A stretch of DNA of 64,000 nt from Stichopus chloronotus (lineage: Eukaryota > Echinodermata > Holothuroidea > Aspidochirotida > Stichopodidae), in assembly GCA_021234535.1 (NCBI GenBank), contig CM037843.1, positions 40,239,200 to 40,303,199 of the forward strand, read 5' to 3'. Of the stretch, positions 49,081 through 62,300 are shown piece by piece. How positions within the stretch are numbered: position 1 is the first letter of the stretch; the number at the start of each line of letters is the position of its first letter. The position numbers were made by a program, and so were the translations under genes. Below the pieces are notes generated by a model, which saw only the letters and a program-made list of their open reading frames with translations, had not been told where the DNA came from and searched no databases.

Positions 49081-52000
49081 AATTCTTGTCTTGAACTGAT
49101 ATCAATCTCCTCTTAAACAGCAGCTGCAGCATATATCCTGAGGAGAGAAATATTCAAACCTGTCTCATCCCTCCTGTTCTAGTAGTCTCTTCTCTCCTCT
49201 GTCTGTTTAAAACCAACACCTTCCACTACCGGGAGATCTTGTCTAAGGAGGAATACAAGTGATTTCATCTGTTTAGAGCCTAATTTCAATAACCTGCATC
49301 AAGCAAGCTAGATTAGGTTCAGAGATTAGCAAACTTTTTGCTGTTTACAGAGGTCCAAGTGCAAATTCCCCAAGTGGGTTGCAAGAAATTTGAAGTCTCT
49401 ATTAATGTTTATAGGAAGGAATATTATATTGCACATTAATTTTGTAACCTTAAGCAATAATCCTCTGTAAAGAATGAAAAGTTTTAAGGGGCAGAGAGAA
49501 CCTCCGAGGGGTTTTGTGCGAAACGATCCCAGTCTGACAGGCACCAGGCTAGTCAAACAAAATTAATCATATTGGCTGTGACTGAAAGCAGTTTCATGAG
49601 TTGACTTGTGGTGATGTGGTGGCAGGTTCCATTGACTGCAAAGGGAGGGGATGTGACAGGGGATACCATGGCACATTCCATTGACTCTGTAGGGAAGAGG
49701 AGAAGAAGGAAAATGACAGTGACGATGGCAGTGATGTTAGTTTTAAAATTTTTGAGCAAAGGTTTCTCTGCAAATATCAGTACCAAGTGTGGTGGCCTCT
49801 TCTGTCATGTATGTGGAGGGGGGGGGGAAGTAAGTTGCGATGAGAAAGAGCTGATGAAAGTGAAATGGGATGAAAAATTAGCAAAGTCATCATAGGGCAC
49901 TCACTGCATCTGATTTGCGGCTCAGGGTTACGTTTTTGAGGCAGGCAATCACGGTTAGGCACGCACTTGGTGCTTCTTCAATAAAACCCATGTGACGTGT
50001 ATTTTGTTGACCTTCGACACGCTACCATTTAGCATTCATCCTCACGTACCGTGAGGCAATGAAAGCGGGGCAGTTTAGAATCGTATACCCAACGGTACTT
50101 GTCTGTCGTCATACAAAGACACTTCAGCAGTGCACAGTGGATACTTTTTATCAGCATCTTCCCTTTCCCCGACACTATGCGTTCCTTCATCCCGTATCGT
50201 AAATCACGGTTCGAGATTCCCCTCTTTAATCTCTTCACATTTCTCATAGTGTAAACAATGTTTAATGGCTGCACCATGGCTGCCAGCCTTTTTCCTTTGA
50301 CTTTGTCACACTTAAAGCAAATGAATAGTCTGCTCTAAAGAAGAGAAAAAAAAATAGGAGATGAAAGTAAAAAAAAAGAAGGAAGTGTACTTCTACTTAG
50401 AGAAAAAATTCGCCCAATGCTTGTAAAACCTAAATACGCTTTAAAATATGAAAGCTATATATTCCCTTCACATTCTCCTCCTGGTCGGGGATTGTATATA
50501 AAACACATATACATGATTCGGTTTCATCAAGCCCGCAGCCATTAACGGGAGGAGAGGGCTCACTGCTCCTGAGCAAAATAATAATAAAAGAGAGAAAGAA
50601 AAAACTCCAGGATTGCATTCCTTTTGTTTTGTAGGCTCTTGACAAGCAAAATTACTGGTATGCCGCTGAACTGGCAATTGTTTACATTGATAAAAACATT
50701 GAGGTTAAGGTCACCCTGGCAGGAGCCAGCCAGCCGACATGACATTTAAGTATAGTTGATTAGGAAAACTCTGAGAAGAAGATTCTGGCTTAGTTTGTCG
50801 TGGTGAGGATCCTTGGTATTAATGCATAAGACCAACACAGGGCTTGGCTTCCTCAAATCTTCATGCTCCGCTTTTAAAAACGCTGAAGAATTTTCACCCA
50901 AACAAATAAGGTACACTCTCCGTAAAGGTTTAATGGACATGCTCTGTGTTATCAGGGACTGACTACGTGTGGACACGTGTGTGTGCTATGGAAGAAGATA
51001 GTGATAAGTCACAGAATGTTAGGGAGGGAGTCAGGTTGTTTTACTGAAAGAACTATCAAAGTAAACTATATCAATCAGTAACAGAATGATCAATTTTAAA
51101 AGACTTAAGATTTGTCTGAATTAGGTGTGAATAGCCATCCAATATGAGTAACTGTATCAGGTATACTTCATGCTAGAGAACGGAAATTGTGTAGACAGTT
51201 GTAGCGGAGATGCATGCGTGGGTATACTTCAATCATTGTACCGGCAAAAAAGATAAGGAGGCTTCACCATTTCTAGCCTAGATGGTTGTTAAAAATTACC
51301 ATTTTGAGTGGAACTCAAATTTTGACATCACACAAAAATTGGTAACATTAGGGCAATTATTAGGGCATGCTTCTATAAAGTCTTGGAAAGTTTCTAAACT
51401 TGCTACATTCTGGCATCTTTTTCTCTTAACTTATTTTTTTTGGGGGGGGGGCTGGGCTTGGAAATACTGGCCTTATTTTGTATTTGAAGAAAATGGAAAC
51501 TATTAAAACTTGATAGCAAGATATCTGACATCATGATGTTTGTTTATAGATGCACCCAGGGTGCAAGCAAGAGGTGGAGGAAGCCTCAAGCTTTCTGGAA
51601 GGTTAGGTAAATGAAGTTTCAAGTCCAGACATAATTATTGACCTCACAGTAATGTAATTCCTAAGTCTAAAACAAAAGTTTTAAAAGCAGGAATCACATG
51701 CTAATGTACCGTGCATGTATTTTGTTTGCAGACTACCTCGTCCTAATTCAATATATAATTTAACCAATGCATGACAGCCTGGGTCACAATTGCCTACAAT
51801 ATACTTGACAGTTCTGTGAAAAATTAAAGTTACCATAGGGTTGCCTTCTATTCTCTTTAACCCGGATTGACCCATTTTTCAAAGGAAAAGTGAGCGTCCT
51901 GCCCATTAAGACAAATCATCTCAATTTAAAAAAAAAAATGAATGTAGCTCGGCATTTTGCATGGCAAATTTACTTTGAACTCCATCACAAATTGAGCACT

Positions 52001-53999
52001 TCTGTTCAGCAACATGGACTATACTAGCCACCACCTCTCCCGCCCTCCCCCCCCAAAAAAGAAAAAAAAAACATGTCTAAATTTGCCAGATAACATTTTG
52101 GAGAAAACTTTCTCAAATTAATAGTGCTCTACTCAGGTTTTGCATGTAGCTGTTTGTACCAACTGTGTTGGTCAGTTTGTTTGGTGTAATGGAACGCATG
52201 CAGGGGACCTTACATGGAGATGTGTACTACAGTCTACCTATGTAGGCATGTCAGTTTGCTTGCTATGCTATTAGCCTGAATACTGGACCCCCTCTATCAT
52301 AACAGGCTCCTAAAGTTATGCTCCATTTTCAGTTTGCAGAAAGATGGTAACTTTTCATTACAGGCAGACCCCATTCAAAGTACTTGAGCTTTTAAGGCCA
52401 GGGATTGTTGGTAAATGCCTTAGCTATCCATGTGAACTCTTGGAAGGGCAATTGCTGGCAATCTTAGAGATATTTTTATCCAACAATATTTTCTATGCTC
52501 TCTGCCAATTCATTCTGATGCTCCACTTAGCTAGTCTTCTGCCGGTCTCATCCCATGTAGTCCAAGATCCTGGGTGTCCCACTGTTGTAGGAGGGATACT
52601 GCATTTCTGTATCACATTGTCACTTGACCCCCCTGAAAGTAACCCTTGTGATGCCACTGGAGCTGGAATAAAAGCTGAACCTCAAAATTGGGGCAACTGG
52701 GTCAAAAATTCTAAATTTGGGTGAAAATCATCCCTGTTCCCACCTACACCCCTCTACAGAACTATTGACTCCCGTATGCCTATACTTCAAACCATCTGAA
52801 AACATGAACTCTTTGAGCTGGAAAAACGTCCATTCACCTCTAGAAGATGGTAAGTTTAATCCTACAGAAAGATCCAGCACAGTATATTGGAATTGAACAT
52901 GAACTTTTTCCATCACTTTGAGAAGAGTTGAACTGCGTTCCTTTCTGATTCTTATTTTGTCTCAGCACTTTAACACATTCTCAATTGATTAATGTTCAAA
53001 AATTTGTCCTTATCAGCATGGACTGACAAAAGGAAATTTGGTAACTTAAACTGACATTTTGTGCTCCACTATTTAGGGTTAGAAAAAAAAGCAGTAGCAT
53101 GTTTCCATCTTCTCAATACTGAAAACAAAAAGGGAAACGAGATATTTTTTGCCATTCTCTATCAAGGCTCTAGTATCGTATGAGCCCCTCTCCCCCTTCA
53201 GGCCATGTCATAGTTAGCCATACTCAAACTCCAAAGAAAGGGAAAATATGGAAAGCTCCTTCTAGTATTTACTGCCAAGCTGTCACCAGTGCCATGAAAA
53301 TCAATTATCCTTCGCAAATTGTGAATCGGTAAGCTTAGCATCCAGCCCTTTGAGCGACTGGTTTTAATGTGCATAGCTGATGTTTTCATTACTCCCATTC
53401 AGTCATTCTGAACAGTTTGACAAAGTTACTCTCACAGGGGGGACATGACTTTAAAAGGAAAGAATTTATGATTTGCTCAATGAGTTGATAAAGTTATGAG
53501 CATGCCGCTGCCAGCCGCTCGGCCAGGTAGATTTCAGCGGCAGTTGAACGGCCTCCCTTATTGACCATCAGGCCACATCAAACTGGCTAGTAAAATAAGA
53601 GATGTGACAATACTTCCAACAGTTTTTGGCTTTTATTGTCAAAAAAAAAAAAAAAGTTTGCTGCATGGTCGCCGTTGACAACGACATCGAAGCAGATCCA
53701 TTCTCTCGAGGAAGAGACAGAGAGAGACAAGAGTTAGGGAGACTGAAGAAAGAAGAAGCCTCACTGTTCGGAGGTTGGTCGATGAGATCGCTACAACTCC
53801 TCGTCAGAGGACTGATACTAATCAAGCTGTTGGTCATTTCAAGAGTGATTTCAACCCCAAGACCTGACAGGAAGGGGGCTGGCAGTGGAGAGGAGCTTTC
53901 AGAAAGAGAGAATGGTTGCTGACTCTGGCAGTGAGAGAGAATGATAGAGATGCTACATAGTCACCCGCCTGCCTGCTGCTGGGCAGCTCCCAAAAGCAC

Positions 54000-54180
54000 A
54001 GCCAACATGTTTAATCTCACCATTATCAACGCCTTCCCAGGCGCATATTATTTCCCTGACTGACACACTCGTATGAGCATGAGGTGTTAAACATGGCTGT
54101 CTTTCTCCAGGGAAGGTTCCCTGGGGCTGATTGATACACTGGTATTCACCAGACCAAATGAAAATAACTGTTCTCGGCTT
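54000..54180. promoter_or_regulatory. Candidate conserved intronic element with a TGATTGAT site
   Basis: A complex stretch with atgtttaatctcaccattatc, ctgactgacacactcg and TGATTGAT at 54128-54135. No repeat and no coding potential are visible. Confidence 0.27.
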
Positions 54181-56719
54181 GGCTTCACACCTTCATGTTC
54201 CAGTGCCCCTGTCTTGCAAAAGGCTCGTGCATAATTTACGTAATTCTCAGCTTTAGAATTCTCTCCTCCATCTGCATACGCATAGCAGTTTGTTTCAGAA
54301 CGAGTCATTCTGTCTCCCTCTTTCCCTCGATTCTCTCTCTATATACATATATATGTATATATATTTCTACTTCTCTGATGTATTTATTGCAATTTCTCTG
54401 CGACACGTCTCCACATCTCCTAACAATGAATGCTTTCCGCTGGATTCTTCTTTTTTTCATTCCCATTTTTTTTTTTGCCATTTTTTTTTAACAGTCGTTA
54501 TTGTTGCCGCGTGTTTGCTTAGTTCTGATGCCACACAAAGCCGATCGGTCGATTGGGTGACTGCGTGGCACTTCTCACAGATTGACTACAGATGAGTGCT
54601 AGTTCTGATTACTAACAAACCCCTAGCGACTTGAGTTGCTTCTCTTGTAGCTTTTCCTGGCAAATTTACTTAATGCAGTGTTCATTACAGGGAAGTGAAA
54701 CCCAAGTGAATTTCTATCAAATTAATGGATCTCCCGTATTTCTTTAATTTCCACAACGCGGGATGGAAAGCCCAAGTGCACGTAGCCTGTTTGCAGAAAG
54801 GGATCGAAAGTTTACCTAGTGGCTCAGAGGAAAAAGAAAACCAATGCTAAAGAATGAACAAAAAAAGAAATAACAAAAACAAGCAACATTTAACAATTTG
54901 ATTTTAGGGAACAGATATGTATCCTGTTTGCTATTATACTGTATTTTTTTTTTCCTTTTGTATTCTGTTGGCAATGTTAATAACCTGAAGTTTGTTCAGT
55001 GACTGGTTCTGACAATCTGTAATAGCGATAAAATGACTTTAGCAAGCCTAATTAGTGATAGCTCAGCAAGCTGCCCCAGAACTTGGCAAAGAAAAAAAAA
55101 GGCAAGAGAATATGACAAAGGTGTAGAAGAAAATTAAGCCACTCGCTCTGCTGCATTTAGGATTTTGCAAGGAAAGCCAAAGATTTCAGTGGCAGAGCAG
55201 ACTCCATTTGTCGGTATCACTAGTGAGATTTTAGCTTTTTAGGGGTTCTGTGCCATTTTTATAAGCTGAGCCACGTAGCATTGGATGCTTGTTTTAAAAT
55301 CTTATTTAAAAGATGAATGGGTTACATTAAATGGCATGAAATAAGGGGAGGGGGAGAATTTCAAGAAGTGGGATGGATGTACAGGCTGAGATGACAACCT
55401 GTGAAGTAAGAAATTTGGTGGCACCAAAAATAGAATATGCTTAATAACAGCTTCTAGATATGTTCAGTATGTTTCATGTAGGTAGCTCCTGCTCAGGTGT
55501 GTGGCAAATATGGTCACATTGAAGTAACTTGAAAGAAAGGAAAGGCATGCATTCAGCATGTTAAAAAATCTTGAAATGTAACCAGCAAAAGAGATCAAAA
55601 TAACCAATACAATGGAAATTGTGGCAACGTGAAATTAAATATAAAGTGTCACACGTTACTTCAAGGTTGAATGAAAACAAAAACAGATTGTTGAATGAAG
55701 TTTTGATTGGAAGGATTCAGTATGGTGTGAGGATTTAAGAAGTTCACGTTCATAAGGAGCAGTTTTAAACATTTATCAAAATGCAGTTGACAAGGGCAAC
55801 ATCAGTCTGTCTGGTCAGTTTAACTAAGTAATTTAAAATGAAGTGATGATACCTGACCACAAAGGAATATTGTCTCTAGATATCAACATGCACTCACAGG
55901 AGCTGAAGTTGTTGAAAAGAAACTTTACCAAGATGTATGTAACTAATGTATGTAATGAATTTCCTTCTTAATTTAGTGTAAATTCATCCCCAATTGGAAT
56001 GTGTTAACTCAGTTCTTCTGCAAATGTACAGTGTTTTCATATTCCCGGTGGAGTGCGACAATGAAGACCATGTTTTTATCAATGAACGTTTAAGATTCTT
56101 TAATAGGCTTAACTTATTGTTAATTGTCCTGAAAGAGATAATTTGCAAATCAGGTTAATGCTCATGTAATAGAGGGCTCCCTTTTACTATTTAAGTCACT
56201 GAGATTCCATTATCCACTTTTTGCAACCTACAATGTGAGTTGGTGACGTAACAGGGTTAAAAAGTCTTCTGTGTGAGGTGATCAGAGACGAGGGGCCCTA
56301 ATTGGGAAATTTGCTAGATAAAGATAGTCACACATCTAATGTAAACCATTTCATGGTATGGAGAAAGTTTGCTTGAAGGTTTCTTGTTACATAGGGATGA
56401 ATATTTATAAAAACTGTGTGCTATACAATTTGCTACATTAGTAGCATTTTCATGGGTCTATATTATATCTGTGGAAATTAAATCTTGTCTTAGATGACCC
56501 TGCTAAGTAGAAGGGTTCACTATGTACATATGTATTTGATCTGTGTGTGTTTTCCAAAGTTTGTTGCATATGTGTGGATGTAGCTAATAAAGTGCTATTT
56601 TAGGGTGATCTTCACCATTCTGATGTAATGTAACGTAACTCTGTATTGTTTTGCGTTTGAGCTTTTAGTACAGGGCAACTTCATGTTAAGTGGCACACGA
56701 GTGGATAGCTATTGAACAA

Positions 56720-56800
56720 CAGTAAAACCCCGTTTATCGGAACACATCGGGACCAAATGTTGGTCGGATAACAGTAAAGTTTGTATAAACGGGGTTTCAT
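56720..56800. mobile_element. Very short pogo/Tigger-like MITE
   Basis: The left end, CAGTAAAACCCCGTTTATCG, mirrors the right end, GTATAAACGGGGTTTCATG; the shared inverted core is AAACCCCGTTTAT. Between them is gaacacatcgggaccaaatg and tggtcggataacag. The CAGTARAACCYCGTTTATC start followed by gg-ac...gtcggataa is the typical layout of pogo/Tigger-derived MITEs in invertebrates. At about 80 bp it is little more than its termini. Confidence 0.65.
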
Positions 56801-57053
56801 GTCTATCGTTAAATTGCTGTTCCGGGTGTAGCATGCACTTACAAGTAAAGTGAAATTAACCATTGCTAGGTTGTCTCTGTGTCATTTCTTTCATTTCATA
56901 TTAAAAAATAAATATTTGGTGAAGAGTCAATCTTTCTCGTGTGTTTTGTTTAGACTGAACTTCCAAGCCAAGGAGGATATTTTAAAAGTGGGCAATGATT
57001 GTCTTGTAAGCAGTCGTCTACCTAGTACTATATGTAATCCCTGAAGGTATAAT

Positions 57054-57523
57054 TTTGAAATTCATGATTATGCAACTCGTACTGCTGCCGTAATTCATAA
57101 TTCTAAACCTAGAACTTAACTTTAAAAAAATGCGTTCTTGACACTGGTATTAATTTTTTTGGAATTCTTTGCCAAATATTATTAAGGAAAGTACTACAGT
57201 TAGTATTTTTAAGAAAAATTTTAAACTATACCTCACTAAAACATGACTTATTTTCATCTGTCTATTTTTAAAAGTTTACCCACGTAAAATTATTTTGTTC
57301 CCTCCACATGTTCTTTGTTCTTTTTTTTTTTCTTTCTTTCCTACCATGGTGGTCAGACTTTGTATAAGTGTCCAACTTTTTTCTGGTCTCCATTCATCTC
57401 AGTGATATGATTCATGATAATCATGCTTCTACTTTTGATTTGTCCTGTACAAGTTTAATATCCTTTTTTGTAATCAAATTGCACTGTTTCACAGATTCAC
57501 AATGAGGTGATGAATGAATGAAA
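57054..57523 (+). mobile_element. 3' end of a non-LTR (LINE) retrotransposon, decayed
   Basis: Frame 57054-57116 reads FEIHDYATRTAAVIHNSKPR and a final T before a stop. After a frameshift and further stops, 57160-57246 encodes WNSLPNIIKES, then SIFKKNFKLYLTKT and stop. H.Y.TR followed by (F)WNSLP..I......FKK..K.YL is the standard carboxy end of reverse transcriptase proteins in CR1/RTE/Jockey-type LINEs. About 275 bp of 3' UTR follows, ending in a tgaatgaatgaaatg tail at about 57510. The copy is 5'-truncated, frame-shifted and inactive, and has the same orientation as the host gene. Confidence 0.82.
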
Positions 57524-58364
57524 TGTTGAAGGATGCACTCGATATTACTACGTGTAATTATGTATAATGTAGCATCAATAGACCTGTAAGCAATCACAAT
57601 AGCTACAAAAAAATTTTTAGGTCAGTAAAACCCCCTCTTTCCCTTCTCCCAGCGGTGCCACTCGGCGGACTTTGTGTAGTGTGTTGTATTGAGGTTGCTA
57701 GTAACTGCTGCAGATGCAGTGAAGTTGTCCCTTCTTTTACCTATGGCAGTGTAATATTCATGCCAAACATGGTCTCGTAGGGACAGTATGTAACTTTGTT
57801 TTGATTTCCTATGGGATAGTAATCAGTAGAACCATGTTTATGGAAGCAGTTCCATGATGTTCTCACTCTATGTCCTGTGAAATACTTTACATTTCTTTTA
57901 TTAGTTCCAGTTGAAGAAAATGTAGAGAGGTCCTTCAAACAGAATAGGGAATATATTCGTAAATATTTTCTCAGCTCCATGTTAAAACCGTTCAAATGTT
58001 CATCTTACATGGTATTTTCTAATTGTCATTCCCTATTTCTTCAAAGGTTATGTTGGGCACATCCTCTTATCCAGCTGTCATGTAGAATTCCCTTCATGTT
58101 GGTGTTAAAAAGGTGCCACCACTGTAAAATATGTCAGTTACCAGTTGCTGAGAGATTCTGAAACACTGTATGTCCCTCAGACTGAAATATGCAATGCAAC
58201 TTCTAATCAAGTAAATTTATGGTTTGCATTTTTTGTTAAGTTGTAAATAGGTTGAACCTTGATCACACATGACTTCATCCTGTGAATCGTAAATTAATTC
58301 CTTGTAACAATTGATGATAAATATTATACTTACAAGACTTTCTTTTGAATGATTCATTACATGT

Positions 58365-58680
58365 TTCCATATAATTGTGGCATTCCATAATTAACCCACA
58401 ATTGTGACCCAGCTATCAGTATTTACCTCACACCTCACTTACCTGTCTCAACACAGCAAATGCACTCTTGTCTACCATGCTAAGAGCAGTGGAAACCCTG
58501 TAGCACCTTCTGTGGTGGTGCCATCCGGTCTAATACCAGACTAGTACCTCTTTCCAATTTTTTTTTTTGTTTCAATCCTGATGCCATTCTGTAATTAAAC
58601 CATAATTATGACCAAGTTGTCAGTTACTGTGGTTGGCCTTTATTGCTCACTTTTGGGTTTACATATACACCTAAAAGTAA
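58365..58680. repeat. Two-unit diverged tandem repeat (about 205 bp period)
   Basis: The block cattccataattaacccaca followed by attgtgacc and agctatcagt (58380-58420) recurs as cattctgtaattaaaccata followed by attatgacc and aagttgtcagt (about 58586-58626). The intervening ttacctcac part also matches 29260-29330, so the family is interspersed as well. The type is unknown. Confidence 0.5.
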
Positions 58681-58829
58681 TCCGTACCCAGTTTATTTTG
58701 TGCATTTACCTGTTTCAGTATCAATGTTTGGAATCTTATAAGAGATGATGGATGTAGTTGAATCAATTTTTTTTTATATTTATGGAAATCTGATATATTT
58801 TGTAAGAGGCACTGTAATGTGTTTGTAGA

Positions 58830-59070
58830 ACTAGGACAGAATTATTAATCTCTGGATTAGCACAAATCCGGGTTTCTCATGAATAATTTTTTTAGGCGTT
58901 ATCTAATTACAAGGTATCTGCAATGCAAGAATGTATGACATCTTTCGTAATTTGCATCAAGCCTCACGGATATTCTTCAAGAGGTCGCAAAAAGTGACAA
59001 ACGAACATTTGTGCTGCATCATAGTGGTGAATGCCTCTCTACACTAGTCAGCGTGGTTTGACAAGTAAAT
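58830..59070. promoter_or_regulatory. Candidate conserved element upstream of the second homeodomain exon
   Basis: A complex stretch about 200-450 bp before the acceptor of exon 59275. It includes attattaatctctggattagc (given in part), ttaggcgttatctaattac and several homeodomain-like TAAT and GGATTA cores. There is no repeat signature. The position near a homeodomain exon mirrors that of 44040-44346. Confidence 0.28.
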
Positions 59071-59274
59071 AACTGCAATCCTTAGTCATTTCTTTCTATC
59101 CGAGACAAATTGATGTTATGAGAGAATATTCTTGAAAACTTTTAGTCATAATGAACAAGGGAAACAAAAGATAGCATCTCCTTTTGGTGAGAGGGAGGCT
59201 ATACTTTACTAGGTCTTAAATCCTTACTTTTGTAATGAAACAATGTTTCATTCTCTTGTTTTAAACTTTCTTAG

Positions 59275-59351
59275 CATCCATACCCCTCTGAGGAACAGAA
59301 GAAGCAGCTGGCACAAGATACAGGTCTTACTATACTTCAGGTTAATAACTG
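59275..59351 (+). CDS. meis: Meis/homothorax exon: TALE loop, helix 2 and start of helix 3
   Basis: This 77-bp exon encodes HPYPSEEQKKQLAQDT, then GLTILQVNN and two bases of the Trp codon (TG|G). It follows QHLT of the previous exon without a gap. HPYPSEEQKKQLAQDTG is characteristic of MEIS-class TALE homeodomains; PREP proteins differ here. The P-Y-P tripeptide is the three-residue loop insertion that TALE proteins use to contact PBX/HOX partners. LQVNNW begins DNA-recognition helix 3. The acceptor is ttaaactttcttag and the donor is TG|GTAAGT (intron phase 2, splitting Trp). The remaining helix 3 sequence, expected as FINARRRIVQPM, is not found downstream to 64000. Confidence 0.97.
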
Positions 59352-62300
59352 GTAAGTACAGATTCAATGTGACATAAGTGTCCTCTCCTCTTCTCGTTGA
59401 TTTGATCTGTTCCCATTAATCCAGGACATTTTCCTATGACTCCAACAAATGCCTTGTGACAGGTTTCTTGGTGTTTCCGATCGGAATGCACACATACATT
59501 TCATTATCTTCAAACTTTGAAGGTAATGTCTGGTAATTTTACTGTTTCCTTTGAATGCAGTGAGTATGAATTTTTTTTTCATTTTAAAATGCACATCGAT
59601 TGTTGTGGATGTGGTAACATCGTTCGCCAGTCCCCAACATGTGAAGTTGTTAAATGGTTTTCACTTTGGAAAATGCAATTTCTACCAGTACGTGAAGGGA
59701 ATACCTTGATCATGGGGACATCCTGTGTTTGAATCACATCTCCAACATTATCCCACCTAGTCTTTGCTTTCACCACCACACAGTTTGTGAGCTGACCATG
59801 TCAAGGTGCATATGATAGAAAAATCAAGAAAATTAATCTACCTGTATGTACGTTAGTCAGTCAGTGCAGGACCTTAGATTGTTTCAAGGAAAGGGTCGGT
59901 GCTGCAGAGTTGCCAGTGTTTGAACAGAATAGTTTATACTTTGCAAACTTGCCTCCCCTGGTATCATCTTTTTGTGACCCCTGCAAGAGCGAAAGGACAC
60001 CTGTGGAGGAGAAGGTGATCTAGGGTTTTTTTCGCCAAAAACGTTTTCTGATATGCTCCATGCCAACCAGTGGTGGCCCTCCACTTAGACAGTCTTCCTG
60101 CAGTGCTAGCTAGCTAGTAAACAGGGGAGAGGGGAAAACAGGGAAACTTAAAACGTTTTTTGTTGTGTTAGAAAATTTTGGTCAAGGTTGCTCCCCTCGA
60201 ATTACTTTCTACTCAAAAACTTCCTAAAAGTTTGTAACCACTGATGTCCTAATAAAGAAAGTGAATACACAGAGGCCATCCTGAGCAGTTTGCAGTCCCC
60301 TCTGCAGTGCCAACGGATAATGAGACTTCTGTTTGGGAGATTTCAAGTCGGTGCTTCAGTAAGGGAAGTACTTTTTTTCAGTGTAGACCAGTTAGTTTGG
60401 GGCCCGTCACAGCAGATGTTAGAGCAGCAAACTTTCCGGTTGAATTGTATGTAAGTTCCTGGGTGAGAATCCGAATCTCTTAGACTGAAAGCGGATGCAG
60501 ACCACTCGTTAGCTCTGGATGGAACGTGCCGTTTCTCAGAGGCGATCCGAAGCAATAACCATGCAACAATTAAAAAAAAAGAATCAATCTCCGAACTATT
60601 TATGGCTGCACACAATTTGTTTGTAAATGCAGTTTTCAAATTTGTCGAGGACGACTGGTGTTGGATTACACCATTGGATGATGGGGAAAGATTCTTGAAA
60701 AGAGTTTGTAAATTTTGTCAGATTGATTAATTTATCAGAAGTGATAGAGAATCTACAAAAAAAAAGAAGAAAGAAGCAATACCTACCCTCTGAAGTGACC
60801 TTTTAGAAATGTATTTCATCATAAAACATTGGGACAGAAAAGAAGAAGTTAGAGGTTGTGTGACATGCATCTAGAAAAGATCACTTTTCATGCAGAAGTT
60901 GTATAGTGAAACCCTGAGTGAAAATCCATTGGAATTTTGTTTATATCTATTATGGCTTTTGAGATTTGACTTTTCAAAGTTTGAGAAAAATGCAAAACAG
61001 ATGATGTGGAGCGTTGCAACAGCATCATTATTTCTTTTGTTATGCCTATATATTTTGCCTCGTAATCACTGAGTTTCACATTGGCGAGTGATGTCAGTAT
61101 TTTTGAAGAAAATACATGTCTCCAAATTAGAACTCTCAGGGCATATAAAATTCTCAAATGTCCTTGAAATAAAGGTTGCATAAACAAAAGATTAACATAA
61201 GACAAATCATGGGAGTCCATCTCTTGATGTCACAAATTTGCACACTTAGCCAATGTTTATTCGTGACACAGCTGAGACACTAATTTGCCTGTAAATTTGT
61301 CAGTCTTTGACAGATTGTTATGAAATTTGTGGCTTTTTCACAACTTTTTTAATGCTTAATGCAACCATTTCTCCAAAATATCATTTTCATGTCACATGAC
61401 CTTTAAGGAGGATTCCCTCTATTATTTATCCCTTTGTTGCAAACACTGAACATTGACCAGTTGGGACACATAGCATTTCATGTGGACCCATGGTTTTAGC
61501 TTTTAAAATTTTTCAACGTCAGAGAAAGAAATCAGTTCATGCATGGTCCACTGATCAGTGTGCTCCTAGCAGGCTTCATCCATATCAGTGTAATGTTCTT
61601 CTAGGGTACTCCCCTGATCTGTTTAATTACTGTTCTACTGTCCCACAATCAGTATCATTCATTCTTTGCACAGAGCCCAAAAGACCAACATTATGCATGA
61701 GGCATATGTCTGCATGCCTCGATCGTGACATGTTGAGTCGTTTTGACCGACTCCATCCCACAGTGCAAATCTGTAGCCGTCGCAATGCACCACCTGTAAA
61801 ATGCCACCGAGGCAAGACGAAGTTTATTACCGACACATATTATCTAATTATGATTTGATGTAGGCAAAAGTTAAAAAGAGCCAGGAAATGGCAAGCTTCC
61901 TCCGAATTATGAGCAAATATAACCTACATTGCCAGTTCTGTTTCCATGCGTACGACTCAGATTGAGGGAGAGAAAAGCTGCAAAATTATTGGCTGTTGCA
62001 AGAGGAACACAAACTATACATATTCTAATAGCTATTGGAAATCTGTCAATGTAATCCCGTTGTTACACTTAATACCTCGTGAAGTAAACTGCGTATTATT
62101 TTAAAGCTGGATGTTTCATCCTTGTCCCCAGTCCCTCCCTTAGATGACTTTATTTTCTACTTAGAAGACACGATCACGGCTTCACTGTGTTTCTGATAGC
62201 TCGATTAGGATGCATGGCTGTAATCTCTTACAATCTTGTTCTTGCCATCCAGTGCCCCCACTGAGGTTCCGGGATTAATCTCACATCATAGGGTGGGATC

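Larger units (their letters stand above)
44505..59274 (+). other. Meis intron within the homeodomain (about 14.8 kb, phase 0)
   Basis: The intron runs from GTAAGT to ctttcttag, between QHLT and HPYPSEE. It interrupts the homeodomain just before the TALE loop residues, matching the MEIS-family intron position as I remember it. It contains a G-rich 15-bp repeat, a pogo-like mini-MITE, a LINE 3' end and several complex stretches listed separately. In 49030-54000 and 55260-56700 I see no gene or repeat beyond homopolymers (poly-G near 48233, 48300, 49817 and 51434). A tRNA B-box-like word near 50203 lacks the rest of a tRNA. Confidence 0.9.

Noticed and set aside
50195..50220. tRNA or SINE B-box-like word (ggttcgagattcc)
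   Set aside because: The loop is two bases too long for a T-arm, and no A-box, acceptor stem or anticodon arm can be placed upstream.
52344..52724. 126-codon open frame on the plus strand
   Set aside because: No family resemblance, and an amino-acid mix typical of random AT-rich translation; probably chance.
61490..61858. 122-codon open frame on the plus strand
   Set aside because: It is the joint-longest start-to-stop frame after the exons but has no recognisable domain, signal or splice partners, and its composition looks like intron.
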